Assembly: GCA_963760715.1 (NCBI GenBank)
Contig: CAVXDY010000003.1
Span: forward strand, 744,001-808,000
Direction of reading: 5' to 3'
From: CAVXDY01 sp963760715
GTDB taxonomy: Bacteria > Actinomycetota > Thermoleophilia > Miltoncostaeales > Miltoncostaeaceae
DNA length: 64,000 nt
The notes beneath the pieces were generated by a model. It did no database searches and was not told where the DNA came from. It saw only the letters and a program-made list of their open reading frames with translations. The position numbers and the translations under genes were made by a program. Of this stretch, positions 41,811 through 51,044 are shown piece by piece; positions within the stretch are counted from its first letter, which is position 1; every line of letters starts with the position of its first letter.

Positions 41811-43025
41811 ATGATCGACCGCATGAACGATGCAGCGCGATTCGGGGTGGGGTTGTCCCAGGCGCCGGAGCCCGCGCGCGCCGCGCGCGAGGCCTGCGCC
41901 GCCGTCCGCGACGGCCTGGGACCCGGGGTCTCCCCCCACCTGGTGGTGATCTTCGCGTCCCCGGCCCTGTGCGAGGGGGCGGAGGCCCTGCTCGAGGAGA
42001 TCGACGACGCGCTCGCGCCCGGGCATCTCATCGGCTGCATGGGCGAGGCGATCGTGGGCGCCGGCCGCGAGGTGGAGGACGGACCCGCGCTGTCGGTGTG
42101 GGCCGCGCACCTGCCCGGAGCCGAGCCGATCCCCTTCCGGCTGGTCGCGCGGCCGGTCGGAGAGGGGCTCGGCATCCTCGGCTGGCCGGACGCCCTGGCG
42201 GACGCACCGGCGGGGAACGTGGGCCCGGTCGTGATGCTGGCCGACCCGTTCACGTTCCCCGCCGACGGCCTGCTGACGCAGCTCAACCAGGAGCCGGGCG
42301 CCCCGATGGTGGTGGGCGGGCTGGCCTCCGGCGGGCGGCATCCCGGCGACCATCGCCTGTTCGCCGCCGGCGACGTGCTCACGGAGGGGGCGGTGGGAGT
42401 GGCCCTGCGCGGCGCGCGGATCCGCACCGTGGTGTCACAGGGCTGCAAGCCGATCGGGCCGGAGATGGTCATCACGGCGGCCGAGGGCTCGCGGGTCCAC
42501 GAGCTGGCCGGCATGGCGGCGATGGAGAAGCTGGAGGAGGTCGTCGACGGCCTCGACCCGGTCGAGCGCGCGCTCGCGGGAGAGGGGATCATGGCCGGCC
42601 TCGTGATCAACGAGAACACCCCCGACTACGAGCGCGGCGACTTCCTCATCCGCTCCATCCACGGCGGGGACCGCGAGAGCGGCGCGCTGGTGGTGGGCGA
42701 GCGCGTGCGCGTGGGCCAGACGATGCGGTTCCACGTGCGCGACGCGGGCTCGGCCGACGAGGACCTGCGCGCAGCGCTCCGGGCGGCCCGGGTCGAGCTG
42801 GGCGACACGGATCCGGGCGGGGCCCTGGTGTTCAGCTGCAACGGGCGGGGCACGCGGATGTTCCGCGGCCCCGACCACGACGCCACCGCGATCGCCGAGG
42901 AACTGGATCGCATCCCCACGGCGGGGTTGTTCTGCAACGGTGAGATCGGCCCGGTGGGAGGTAAGAGCTTCCTGCACGCATTCACCGCCACCATGGCGCT
43001 GTTCGAGGCCTCGCCCGGCGGGTGA
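41811..43025 (+). CDS. FIST domain sensory protein
   Basis: A 404-residue protein with N-terminal FIST (HLVVIFASPALCEGAEALLE, LIGCMGEAIVGAGREVEDG, APMVVGGLASGGRHPGDHRL) and C-terminal FIST_C (AGLVINENTPDYERGDFLIR, GQTMRFHVRDAGSADEDL, GALVFSCNGRGTRMFRGPDH). FIST domains are thought to bind small ligands such as amino acids in signalling proteins; no kinase or GGDEF part is fused here, so it may act alone. Start ATG 41811 or 41823. Followed by an AT-richer gap. Confidence 0.9.
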   Translation: MIDRMNDAARFGVGLSQAPEPARAAREACAAVRDGLGPGVSPHLVVIFASPALCEGAEALLEEIDDALAPGHLIGCMGEAIVGAGREVEDGPALSVWAAHLPGAEPIPFRLVARPVGEGLGILGWPDALADAPAGNVGPVVMLADPFTFPADGLLTQLNQEPGAPMVVGGLASGGRHPGDHRLFAAGDVLTEGAVGVALRGARIRTVVSQGCKPIGPEMVITAAEGSRVHELAGMAAMEKLEEVVDGLDPVERALAGEGIMAGLVINENTPDYERGDFLIRSIHGGDRESGALVVGERVRVGQTMRFHVRDAGSADEDLRAALRAARVELGDTDPGGALVFSCNGRGTRMFRGPDHDATAIAEELDRIPTAGLFCNGEIGPVGGKSFLHAFTATMALFEASPGG

Positions 43026-43141
43026 GATCTTGGTGAATTCACCTCTCGCAGCAAGGTGAGAGAGTGGCGATTTAGATCGCGCTCATACCTTTCATATACA
43101 GTCCGCATCGTCATTGACATTCATGGACGAGCGGAGGGTGG

Positions 43142-43555
43142 ATGAGCGACGAGCAGACGAACGGCGGGCGGGGGAGCGTCGGCAACGAGATCTTCGACCA
43201 GGTCGAGGCCCTCATGAGCCAGGAGGGCCTCACGCGCACGCAGGCCTTCCAGCGCCTGTCGGAGACCTCCGGCCGCCGCGCCGGCACCGTCGCCGCCAAC
43301 TACTACCGGGTGGCCCGCAAGCGCGGCGCCGCCCTCCAGCCGCGCAAGCCGCGGGCGCCGCGCGCCGGCGGCGGCACCGGCCGGCGCGGACCGCGTCGCG
43401 GCTCGACCAACGCCGACGCGGCCCTCGCCCGGGCGAGCGAGGCGATCGAGGAGCTCGCAGCCGTCGTGCGTGAGCAGCAGAGGGAGCTGGCCGCGCTGCG
43501 CGAGCAGGCGGAGCAGGTTGACCGCCTCCGCAGCTGGGTGAACAAGAACATGTAG
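43142..43555 (+). CDS. possible small DNA-binding protein with basic linker and coiled coil
   Basis: A 137-residue protein of unknown family. The N-terminal 65 residues (NEIFDQVEALMSQEGLTRTQ then AFQRLSETSGRRAGTVAANY) have the helical spacing of a helix-turn-helix; the middle is Arg/Lys/Pro/Gly-rich (PRKPRAPRAGGGTGRRGPRR); the end is a coiled coil (ASEAIEELAAVVREQQRELA). The order resembles small nucleoid or regulatory proteins. Start ATG 43142 with GGAGGG upstream. The region before it (43040-43125) is unusually AT-rich for the window and probably holds its promoter. Confidence 0.6.
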   Translation: MSDEQTNGGRGSVGNEIFDQVEALMSQEGLTRTQAFQRLSETSGRRAGTVAANYYRVARKRGAALQPRKPRAPRAGGGTGRRGPRRGSTNADAALARASEAIEELAAVVREQQRELAALREQAEQVDRLRSWVNKNM

Positions 43556-43569
43556 TGAGGGTCCGCCGC

Positions 43570-43598
43570 CCCCGTCCGCAGATCACATGCGGACGGGG
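43570..43598. terminator. strong hairpin between convergent genes
   Basis: CCCCGTCCGCA (43570-43580) and TGCGGACGGGG (43588-43598) form a perfect 11-bp stem with a 7-base loop. The right arm covers the last codons of the alcohol dehydrogenase gene. Suitable for ending transcription from both sides, though without a clear T-run. Confidence 0.6.
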
Positions 43599-44602
43599 CG
43601 CTTGGCGCCCGGCTCGGCCGCCAGCGCCGCGCCCACCTCGGCGAGCGCGATGGGCTCGCCCACCAGCTCGGCCACCGGCAGCTCGCCGGCCTCCAGCATC
43701 GCCAGCGCCCGCCGCACCGCCGCGGGCGTGTGGTGATAGGAGCCGCGAAGGGTGAGCTCCTCGTAGTGGAGGGGCCCCGTGGGGAGCGTCACCTCGCTGC
43801 CCGCCGCGCACCCGCCGTGCAGCAGCACCTCGCCCCCGGGGCGCGCCAGGGCCGCGGCGATCCGCCACGTCTCGGGGCGCCCCACGGCCTCGATGACCGC
43901 GTCGGCGCCGCGGCCGCCCGGCAGCTCCTCCCGCAGCCGCGCCACGTCGCCCGCGTCCCGCGGCGCCGCATGGGCGCGCTCGGCCCCGAAGCGAAGGGCG
44001 CGCTCGCGCCGCCCGGGGTGCGGGTCGGCCAGCTCCACCCGGCACCCGCGCCGCGCGAGGAGGCCGGCCAGGAGCTGCCCCTGCACGCCGCCGCCGAGCA
44101 CGAGCACGGTGTCGCCCTCCCCCGCTCCCACGCGGTCCGCCGCGTGGACGGCGCACGCCAGGGGCTCCGTCGCGGCCGCCAGCTCGGGGGCGAGCCCGTC
44201 GGGGCGGGGCAGCACGTTGCGGGCCACGATCGGCGCGGGAACGAGCACGCGCTCGGCGAACGCGCCGGTGAGGTACACGATCCGCGGACACAGGTTCTCC
44301 CTCCCCGCGGCGCAGTCGCGGCAGCGCCCGCACGGCGCGGAGTTGGCGACCACCACGGCGTCGCCGACGCGCACCCCCGCCGCCCCCGGCCCCACCTCCA
44401 CCACCGTCCCGGCGAGCTCGTGCCCCAGCGGCGCCGGCAGCGGTCCCAGCGCCGGGTGGGCGCCCACGCGCAGCATCTTGGCGTCGGTGGCGCAGGTCAG
44501 GGCGGCGTCGGGGGCCACCACGATCTCGCCGGGTCCGGCCACGGGACCGGGCACCTCCTCGAGGCGCAGATCCCCCGGACCGTGGATCATCAGGGCGCGC
44601 AC
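43583..44602 (-). CDS. zinc-dependent medium-chain dehydrogenase (alcohol dehydrogenase family)
   Basis: A 339-residue MDR protein. The catalytic zinc Cys lies in ALTCATDAKM, followed by LGHELAGTVVEVGPG with the His-Glu pair; structural-zinc cysteines are CGRCRDCAAGRENLC. The Rossmann motif is VLVLGGGVQGQLLAGLLARR, with acidic ELADPHPGRRERAL after it, suggesting NAD rather than NADP. Substrate unknown (sugar or polyol alcohols are common for this group). Divergent from the hopanoid operon by 40 bases; a link to it is possible but unproven. Confidence 0.88.
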   Translation of the reverse strand: MRALMIHGPGDLRLEEVPGPVAGPGEIVVAPDAALTCATDAKMLRVGAHPALGPLPAPLGHELAGTVVEVGPGAAGVRVGDAVVVANSAPCGRCRDCAAGRENLCPRIVYLTGAFAERVLVPAPIVARNVLPRPDGLAPELAAATEPLACAVHAADRVGAGEGDTVLVLGGGVQGQLLAGLLARRGCRVELADPHPGRRERALRFGAERAHAAPRDAGDVARLREELPGGRGADAVIEAVGRPETWRIAAALARPGGEVLLHGGCAAGSEVTLPTGPLHYEELTLRGSYHHTPAAVRRALAMLEAGELPVAELVGEPIALAEVGAALAAEPGAKRPVRM

Positions 44603-44642
44603 GGGCCGACGTTAGTACGCCCCGGCCACCACCGGGAGTACC

Positions 44643-45566
44643 ATGCCGCGTCCCTCCCCCACGGAGGCTCCGACGCCCTACCCCGAGCACCTGCGCGACA
44701 TGGTCGAGAGCTATCTCCGCGACCTCGACTTCGCGGCCACCGACCCCCTCGAGCGCGAGGAGATGGCCGGTACCGAGGGTCTGATCGAGGCGATGCGCCA
44801 CTCGCTGCTCGCCGGCGGCAAGAGGATCCGCCCCGTGCTGGCGCTCGCGACCTGCGAGGGCCTCGGCGAGGCGCCCGAGCGGCTGCTGCCCACGGCCGCG
44901 GCGATCGAGCTGGTTCACACCTACTCGCTCATCCACGACGACCTCCCCGCCATGGACGACGACGACCTTCGGCGGGGCCGGCCCACCTGCCACGTGCTCT
45001 ACGGCGAGGACACGGCCATCCTGGCGGGCGACGCCCTGTTCGCCGAGGCCGTGCGCCTGGTGGCCGAGCGGCAGCCGGGCGGCGACGCCGTGCGCGTCGG
45101 GGTGCTGCGGGAGCTGAGCCGGGCCACCGGGGTCGGGGGGATGGTGGGGGGCCAGTACCTGGACCTGCGCGACGCCGGGAGGGAGTCGGCCGGCGCGCTG
45201 CGGCGGGTGCACGCGCTCAAGACCGGCCGCCTGATCGCGTGCGCCGTGCACAGCGCCCTGGTGCTCGCGCACCCGCCGGCGCCGGTGGACGCGGCGCTCC
45301 GGAGCTTCGCGCGCGAGCTCGGCCTGCTGTTCCAGATCGTGGACGACATCCTCGACGTCGAGGGCTCCGAGGCCGCCCTGGGCAAGGCCGTCGGCGCGGA
45401 CGCCCGCATGGGGAAGATCACCTACGTCAGCACCCACGGTCTGGAGGGCGCCCGGCGGCTGGCCGGCGAGGCGCACTCCCGCGCGCTGGAGGCGCTCGCC
45501 GCCCTGCCCGGCCCCAGCGAGGACCTCGTGGGCATCACCGACCTCACCTTCGCCCGCCAGCACTGA
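44643..45566 (+). CDS. polyprenyl (farnesyl/geranylgeranyl) diphosphate synthase
   Basis: All-helical trans-prenyltransferase, 307 residues. First Asp-rich motif LIHDDLPAMDDDDLRRGRPT and second FQIVDDILDVEGS are intact, with GGKRIRPVLALAT before and GGMVGGQYLDL between. Two extra residues between the first Asp pair fit the bacterial FPP synthase type (IspA). It heads the hopanoid operon, so it likely supplies FPP to HpnD and HpnC; a longer product is possible. Confidence 0.92.
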   Translation: MPRPSPTEAPTPYPEHLRDMVESYLRDLDFAATDPLEREEMAGTEGLIEAMRHSLLAGGKRIRPVLALATCEGLGEAPERLLPTAAAIELVHTYSLIHDDLPAMDDDDLRRGRPTCHVLYGEDTAILAGDALFAEAVRLVAERQPGGDAVRVGVLRELSRATGVGGMVGGQYLDLRDAGRESAGALRRVHALKTGRLIACAVHSALVLAHPPAPVDAALRSFARELGLLFQIVDDILDVEGSEAALGKAVGADARMGKITYVSTHGLEGARRLAGEAHSRALEALAALPGPSEDLVGITDLTFARQH

Positions 45567-45669
45567 TTCCGCCGGGCGCTCGCGGGGAGCGGCGCGCACG
45601 CGGTGGTATGGGGTAGATTCGCCCGCAGAACACGGTCCACTCGTCCTCCGCCCCGCGAGGAGCTCCATC

Positions 45670-46677
45670 GTGCCTCACCGCCCGCGCGCCCTCGAGCTGG
45701 GAATGGCCACCTATCTGGTGAAGAAGCGGTTGATCAAGCGCGAGCAGCGCTTCCCCTTCACGCTCATGCTCGAGCCGCTCGAGATCTGCAACCTGGCGTG
45801 TCACGGGTGCGGGCGCATCCGCGAGTACGAGCACGTCTTCCACAAGCGCATGCCGGTGGAGGAGTGCCTGCGCGTGGCCGAGGAGGCCGGCGCGCCGATC
45901 GTGAACATCCCGGGCGGCGAGCCGATGATCCACAAGGAGATCGACGAGATCGTCAACGGGATCATCGGGCAGGGCCGCTTCGTCTACATGTGCACGAACG
46001 GCATCCTCATGAATCGCGCGTTCGGGCGCATCCCGCCATCGAGTCACTTCGCCTTCGTGGTTCACCTCGACGGCATGCGCGAGGTGCACGACCACGCGGT
46101 TGACCGGGCGGGCGTGTTCGACAAGGCGACGGCCCACATGCGCGAGGCGATCGACCTGGGCTACCGGGTGTGCACCAACACAACGATCTACCGCGGCGTG
46201 GCCGCGAGCGAGTACGTGGAGTTGTTCGCATACCTCAAGGAGATGGGCATCGAGGGCTGCATCACGTCACCGGGCTACGACTACGAGTCGGTCACGCATG
46301 ACCGCGAGCAATTCCTGGCGCGCACCGAGGCCCAGGCGCTGTACGCGGAGGTGCACGAGCTGTGCGACCACATGGACATCCCCTTCTACAACAACCCCCT
46401 CTTCCACGAGTTCCTCACCGGCAAGCGCAACTACCGGTGCAGCGCGTGGTCGATGCCCACCTACACCGTCGAGGGCTGGCGGAGCCCGTGCTACATGCTC
46501 GCCGACAAGCACGTCGGCAGCCTCAAGGAGCTGTACGAGGGCACCGACTGGGAGGCATACGGCACGGACCGCGACCCCCGTTGCGCGAACTGCCTGATGC
46601 ACTGCGGCTACGAGGCGAGCACGATCCTCGAGGCGCTGAAGAGCCCGCGCGACCTGGTGGCGCTGGCCCGCTCGTGA
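45670..46677 (+). CDS. hpnH: HpnH, radical SAM adenosyl-hopene transferase
   Basis: Joins the adenosyl radical to hopene (diploptene) to give adenosylhopane. 335 residues. The [4Fe-4S] signature is LEICNLACHGCGRIREYEHV (Cx3Cx2C); family segments NIPGGEPMIHKEIDEIVNGI, YMCTNGILMNRAFGRI, SSHFAFVVHLDGMREVHDHA and ITSPGYDYESVTHDREQFL are all present, with C-terminal Cys pairs (CSAW, CxxCLMHCGYE). GTG start at 45670, about 100 bases after the prenyl synthase. Confidence 0.95.
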   Translation: MPHRPRALELGMATYLVKKRLIKREQRFPFTLMLEPLEICNLACHGCGRIREYEHVFHKRMPVEECLRVAEEAGAPIVNIPGGEPMIHKEIDEIVNGIIGQGRFVYMCTNGILMNRAFGRIPPSSHFAFVVHLDGMREVHDHAVDRAGVFDKATAHMREAIDLGYRVCTNTTIYRGVAASEYVELFAYLKEMGIEGCITSPGYDYESVTHDREQFLARTEAQALYAEVHELCDHMDIPFYNNPLFHEFLTGKRNYRCSAWSMPTYTVEGWRSPCYMLADKHVGSLKELYEGTDWEAYGTDRDPRCANCLMHCGYEASTILEALKSPRDLVALARS

Positions 46678-47309
46678 TCGCGGTGGTGTGCGCCGTCCCC
46701 GCGGAGCGGCGCGCGCTGGCCGACCTGATCGGACCCGGGGTGGATGTGCACCTGTCGGGGATGGGCGCGGCCGCGGCGGAGCGGGCCGGCGCGCGGATCG
46801 CGGCCACCCGGCCCCGGGCGCTGCTGGCCGCCGGCTTCTGCGGCGCCCTCGCCGGCGACCTCCGCACGGGCGACCTGGTCGCCGCCGACCAGGTCGTCGA
46901 GGAGAGGAGCGGCGATCGCTTCGCGGCCGACCCGGAGCTGCTGGCCGCCGCGCCCGGGCGGCGCGGGACGATGGTGAGCGCCACCCGCCTGGCACGCACG
47001 CCCGAGGACCGGGCGCGCCTGGACGGCCTCGCGGTCGACCTCGAGAGCGCCGCCCTGGCCCGGGCCGCGGCGGCCGAGTCGGTGCCCTTCCTGAGCCTGC
47101 GGGCCGTCACCGACGAGGCCCGTCACCGGATGCCGGACTTCGACCGGCTGATGGACGCCGCCGGGCGGCTCAACCCGCTCTCCGGGATCTTCTACTTCGT
47201 GCGCTACCCCCGCGAGGTGCCCGCGCTGCTGCGCCTGGCGCCGGCCGCCCGCGCGGCCTCCAAGGCGCTGCGCGGCGGGGTGGGTGAGCTGCTGGAGCGG
47301 ATGAGGTGA
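46674..47309 (+). CDS. hpnG: HpnG, adenosylhopane nucleoside phosphorylase
   Basis: Removes adenine from adenosylhopane to form phosphoribohopane. 211 residues of the nucleoside-phosphorylase fold: IAVVCAVPAERRALADLIGP, LLAAGFCGALAGDLRTGDLV and AVDLESAALARAAAAESVPF (MTAN/PNP substrate region with the ExE-type motif). GTG start overlaps the hpnH stop (GTGA). The function rests on operon context plus the family fold. Confidence 0.9.
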   Translation: MIAVVCAVPAERRALADLIGPGVDVHLSGMGAAAAERAGARIAATRPRALLAAGFCGALAGDLRTGDLVAADQVVEERSGDRFAADPELLAAAPGRRGTMVSATRLARTPEDRARLDGLAVDLESAALARAAAAESVPFLSLRAVTDEARHRMPDFDRLMDAAGRLNPLSGIFYFVRYPREVPALLRLAPAARAASKALRGGVGELLERMR

Positions 47310-48292
47310 GCACCGCGCTCGTCACCGGGGCCACCGGCTTCATCGGAGGCCACGTGGCCGTCGACCTGATGGCCCACGGGTGGACCGTGCGGGCGCTCGT
47401 GCGCCCGGAGAGCCTGGGCTCGGGGCGGCTGCCGGCCGGCTGCGAGGCGGTGGCCGGCGACCTGCGCGACGCCGGGTCGGTGCGCGACGCGGCGGCGGGG
47501 GTCGACGCCGTGGTGCACGTGGGGGCGCGCTACTCGCTGGCGCGCCACCAGGCCGCCGAGGTCACGGCCACGAACGTGGGCGGCACCCGCAACGTCCTGG
47601 CGGCGGCCGGGGAGGCGGGCGTGCCCGTGGTGCACTGCTCGTCGGTGGCCACCGTCGGACTGCCGGCCGGCGGGCGCCCCGGGGACGAGGACACGCCGCT
47701 GCCCCCCTCGCAGGTGATCGGGGCCTACAAGCGGTCGAAGCTGGAGTCGGAGCGCCTCGCGCTTGCCGCCGCCGCCGAGGGCCGGCGCGTCGTGATCGTG
47801 AACCCCACCGCCCCCGTGGGGCCCGGCGATCACGCGCCCACGCCCACCGGGCGCATCGTCACCGACTTCCTCGCCGGGCGCATGGCCGCCTACGTCGACA
47901 CGGGCCTCAACCTCGTGGACGTGCGGGACGTCGCCGCGGGCCACCGCCTGGCGCTCGAGCGCGGCGAGAGCGGCCGGCGCTACATCCTGGGCAACGAGAA
48001 CCTGACCCTGCGGCAGATCCTGCAGATCCTGGCCGGGCTCGCCGGGAGGCGGGCGCCCAGGGTGCGGCTGCCCCACGCGCTGGCCATCGCCGTGGCGGCG
48101 GTGGACGAGACCATCGAGGGGCGGATGCTCGGGCGCGAGCCGATGGCGCCGCTCGACGGCGCGCTCATGGCCCGCAAGCGCATGTTCGTGGACGGCTCGC
48201 GCGCCGTGCGCGAGCTGGGCCTGCCCCAGTCGCCGGTGCGGACGGCGCTGGCGGACGCGATCGACTGGTTCCAGGGCCGGAGGGCGGCGTGA
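47306..48292 (+). CDS. hpnA: HpnA, hopanoid-associated NAD-dependent sugar epimerase/dehydratase
   Basis: A 328-residue extended SDR. The Rossmann motif is TALVTGATGFIGGHVAVDLM; the catalytic Tyr-Lys is in VIGAYKRSKLESERLA; also CSSVATVGLPAGGR and VIVNPTAPVGPGDHAP. Its step in hopanoid side-chain chemistry is not settled. GTG start overlaps the hpnG stop (GTGA). Confidence 0.9.
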   Translation: MSTALVTGATGFIGGHVAVDLMAHGWTVRALVRPESLGSGRLPAGCEAVAGDLRDAGSVRDAAAGVDAVVHVGARYSLARHQAAEVTATNVGGTRNVLAAAGEAGVPVVHCSSVATVGLPAGGRPGDEDTPLPPSQVIGAYKRSKLESERLALAAAAEGRRVVIVNPTAPVGPGDHAPTPTGRIVTDFLAGRMAAYVDTGLNLVDVRDVAAGHRLALERGESGRRYILGNENLTLRQILQILAGLAGRRAPRVRLPHALAIAVAAVDETIEGRMLGREPMAPLDGALMARKRMFVDGSRAVRELGLPQSPVRTALADAIDWFQGRRAA

Positions 48293-50175
48293 CGACGGGA
48301 GCGGCCACCGGCGCCGGCGCCCGCGAGCGGGCCCGCGAGGCCCTGGCGCGCGGCGAGCGGCACCTTCGCGGGCTGCAGGACCGCGAGGGGTGGTGGTGGG
48401 GCGAGCTCGAGTCCAACTCCACCATGACCGCCGAGCACGTCTTCATGCTCCGCGCCCTCGGGCGGCTGCGCGAGGAGGACCGTCCCGGCCTGGTCGCCGA
48501 GCTGCGCGCCACCCAGGGCGCGGACGGCGGCTGGGCCAAGTGGCACTCCGCGCCCCCGGACCTGTCCACGACGGTCGAGGCCTATTACGCGCTGAAGCTG
48601 CTGGGCGAGCCGGTGGACGACCCGGCCATGGTCCGCGCGCGCGAGCTGGTGCACCGCCTGGGCGGGGCCGACCGCACGCGCTTCTTCACCAAGCTCTGGC
48701 TGGCGGTGCTGGGCCACTACCCGTGGGAGCACCTGCCGGTGCTGCCCCCCGAGATGATCCTGCTGCCCGACCGCGCCCCCCTCTCCCCCTACCGCTTCGC
48801 GTGCTGGGCACGGGGGACCTTCGTGGCGCTGATGATCGTGCTCTCGCGACAGCCGACCCACCGGCAGGCGCTCGGCCCCGAGGAGCTCTTCACGGACCCC
48901 GCCGGCACGCACCCCGCCGGCGCTCCCAAGACCCCCGGCCCCTGGACACCGCTCCTGACCCGGGCGATGGGCCTGGCGCGCCGCTACAACCGCCGGCCGA
49001 TCCGGCCGCTGCGCCGGCTGGCGGAGGCGCGCGTGGCGCGCTGGATCTGCGACCGCCAGGAGGCCGACGGCTCGTGGGGGGGCATCCAGCCGCCGTGGGT
49101 CTACTCGATCTTCGCGCTGCACGCGCTGGGGTGGCCGCTCGACCACCCGGTCATCGCGCGGGCGCTGGCCGGCTTCGACCACGCGTTCACGGTGCGCGAC
49201 GGCGACCGCCTCCGCATCCAGGCGTGCCTGTCGCCGGTGTGGGACACCTGCCTGGCCGCGGTGGCGCTCGCCGACGCCGGCGCCGCGCCCGGCGACCCCG
49301 CCCTGCGCGCGGCCTGCGACTGGATGCTGTCGAAGGAGGTCACCCGGTACGGCGACTGGCACCACATCCCGCGCCGCGGGCGGCCGGGGGGCTGGTCGTT
49401 CGAGTTCGCCAACGAGTGGTACCCCGACACCGACGACACCGCCGAGGTGCTGATCGCGCTGCGCAAGGCCGGTCATCCGGCCTCCCACCCGGCCGTCCGG
49501 CGCGGCGTGGACTGGCTGCTCAACATGCAGAGCGCGAACGGGGGCTGGGGCGCCTTCGACGTCGACAACGACCGCCGGGTGATGACCCAGCTTCCGCTGT
49601 GCGACTTCGGCGAGGTCCTCGACCCGCCCACCGAGGACGTGACGGCCCACGTGGTCGAGGCGCTCGTGGAGTGCGGGGTGCCGCGCGACCACCCGGCGGT
49701 GCGGCGGGGCGTCGCCTACCTGTGGGACACCCAGCGCGACGACGGCTCGTGGTGGGGGCGCTGGGGCGTGAACCACATCTACGGGACCGGGGCCGCGCTG
49801 CCGGCGCTCGCGGCGGCCGGCGAGGACATGGAGGGGGGGCGCGTCCGCCGGGCCGTCGCCTGGCTGGCCGGTCACCAGAACCCGGACGGCGGCTGGGGCG
49901 AGGACGTCCGCAGCTACGCCGAGGCCGAGTGGATCGGCCGCGGCGAGTCGACCGCATCGCAGACGGCCTGGGCGCTGCTGGCGCTGCACGCCGCGGCGCC
50001 CGGCCATCCGTCGGTGGACGCGGGCCTCGACTTCCTGGCGCGCACCCAGCGGTCCGACGGATCATGGGACGAGCCCTGGTTCACCGGTACCGGGTTCCCG
50101 ACGGACTTCATGATCAACTACCACCTCTACCGCCTGGTGTTCCCCGTGACCGCCCTGGCCCGGCTCACCCGATGA
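48289..50175 (+). CDS. shc: squalene-hopene cyclase
   Basis: Converts squalene to hopene and diplopterol at the membrane; 628 residues. The acid motif is EWYPDTDDTAEVLIAL (DxDD). QW repeats are abundant: TQGADGGWAKW, RQEADGSWGGIQPPW, MQSANGGWGAFD, TQRDDGSWWGRWG, HQNPDGGWGED, TQRSDGSWDEPW. The C-terminus GFPTDFMINYHLYRLVFP is typical. GTG start overlaps the hpnA stop (GTGA). Also named hpnF. Confidence 0.97.
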   Translation: MTTGAATGAGARERAREALARGERHLRGLQDREGWWWGELESNSTMTAEHVFMLRALGRLREEDRPGLVAELRATQGADGGWAKWHSAPPDLSTTVEAYYALKLLGEPVDDPAMVRARELVHRLGGADRTRFFTKLWLAVLGHYPWEHLPVLPPEMILLPDRAPLSPYRFACWARGTFVALMIVLSRQPTHRQALGPEELFTDPAGTHPAGAPKTPGPWTPLLTRAMGLARRYNRRPIRPLRRLAEARVARWICDRQEADGSWGGIQPPWVYSIFALHALGWPLDHPVIARALAGFDHAFTVRDGDRLRIQACLSPVWDTCLAAVALADAGAAPGDPALRAACDWMLSKEVTRYGDWHHIPRRGRPGGWSFEFANEWYPDTDDTAEVLIALRKAGHPASHPAVRRGVDWLLNMQSANGGWGAFDVDNDRRVMTQLPLCDFGEVLDPPTEDVTAHVVEALVECGVPRDHPAVRRGVAYLWDTQRDDGSWWGRWGVNHIYGTGAALPALAAAGEDMEGGRVRRAVAWLAGHQNPDGGWGEDVRSYAEAEWIGRGESTASQTAWALLALHAAAPGHPSVDAGLDFLARTQRSDGSWDEPWFTGTGFPTDFMINYHLYRLVFPVTALARLTR

Positions 50176-51044
50176 CCGCCCCCGCGCTGCGCGAGGGCCG
50201 GGCCGCCGCCCGCCGGGCGACCCGGGGTCACGACGAGAATTTCCCCGTGGCGTTCGCGCTGGCCCCCCGGGACGTGCGCGCCGACATGAGGGCCGTCTAC
50301 GCGTTCTGCCGCGCGACGGACGACCTGGGCGACGAGGGGCCCGGGGGCCCGGCCGATCGCCTGGCCGCGCTGGACGCCTGGGAGGAGGAGCTCGACCGGG
50401 CGGTCGCCGGCGGGGACGCGGACACGCGTCTGGTCGCCCTGGCCGACACGATCGACCGGCGGAGGATGGACCTCGACCCCTTCCGGCGGCTGATCGAGGC
50501 CAACCGCATGGACCAGCGGCGGGCGCGCTGGGACAGCCACGACGAGCTTCTGGACTACTGCCGCCACTCGGCCACCTCCGTGGGCGAGATGGTCCTGGGC
50601 GTGCTCGGATACCGCGACCCGTGGCGGACGGGGATGAGCGACGCCACCTGCATCGGGCTCCAGCTCGTGAACTTCTGGCAGGACATCCGGCGCGACCTGC
50701 GCGACCGCGACCGCATCTACCTGCCGCGCGAGGACATGACGCGCTTCGGGGTGACCGAGGACGATCTGCGCGCCGACCGCGCGACCCCGCGGGTGCGCGA
50801 GCTGGTGGCCCTGGAGGTGGAGCGGGCCCGCGCGTTCCTGGAGCGCGGGGCGCCCCTCTACCGGTTCGTTCCGCGGCGCGTCTCCATCGACCTGCGGGCG
50901 TTCAGCGCGGCGGGCCTGGCCCTGTGCGACGCGATCGCGCGCCAGGACCACGACACGCTGGCCCGGCGGCCGGCGCCGGGCGTGCGCGGGCGGGCTCGCG
51001 TGGCCGCCCGGACCGCGGTGCTCATGGTGAGGGGCCCGGGGTGA
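50172..51044 (+). CDS. hpnC: HpnC, hydroxysqualene synthase
   Basis: Acts on presqualene diphosphate to give hydroxysqualene. 290 residues, squalene/phytoene synthase fold: NFPVAFALAPRDVRADMRAV, YAFCRATDDLGDEGPG (first Asp-rich motif), DYCRHSATSVGEMVLGVLGY and NFWQDIRRDLRDRDRIYLPR (second DxxxD). ATG overlaps the shc stop by four bases (ATGA). Confidence 0.93.
   Translation: MTAPALREGRAAARRATRGHDENFPVAFALAPRDVRADMRAVYAFCRATDDLGDEGPGGPADRLAALDAWEEELDRAVAGGDADTRLVALADTIDRRRMDLDPFRRLIEANRMDQRRARWDSHDELLDYCRHSATSVGEMVLGVLGYRDPWRTGMSDATCIGLQLVNFWQDIRRDLRDRDRIYLPREDMTRFGVTEDDLRADRATPRVRELVALEVERARAFLERGAPLYRFVPRRVSIDLRAFSAAGLALCDAIARQDHDTLARRPAPGVRGRARVAARTAVLMVRGPG

Noticed and set aside
38808..42353. 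Minus-strand open frame of 1181 codons
   Set aside because: Only its last 284 codons are a real gene (GGDEF cyclase). The rest is antisense to argF, the rhomboid and FIST genes and has the Arg/Ala/Gly/Pro bias of a shadow frame in GC-rich DNA.
43115..43120. TTGACA as a -35 box before the 43142 gene
   Set aside because: Only 21 bases from the ATG, leaving no room for a -10 box and leader.
43230..45668. Minus-strand open frame of 812 codons
   Set aside because: Antisense to the prenyl synthase and in the wrong frame over the dehydrogenase; no family resemblance and biased composition.
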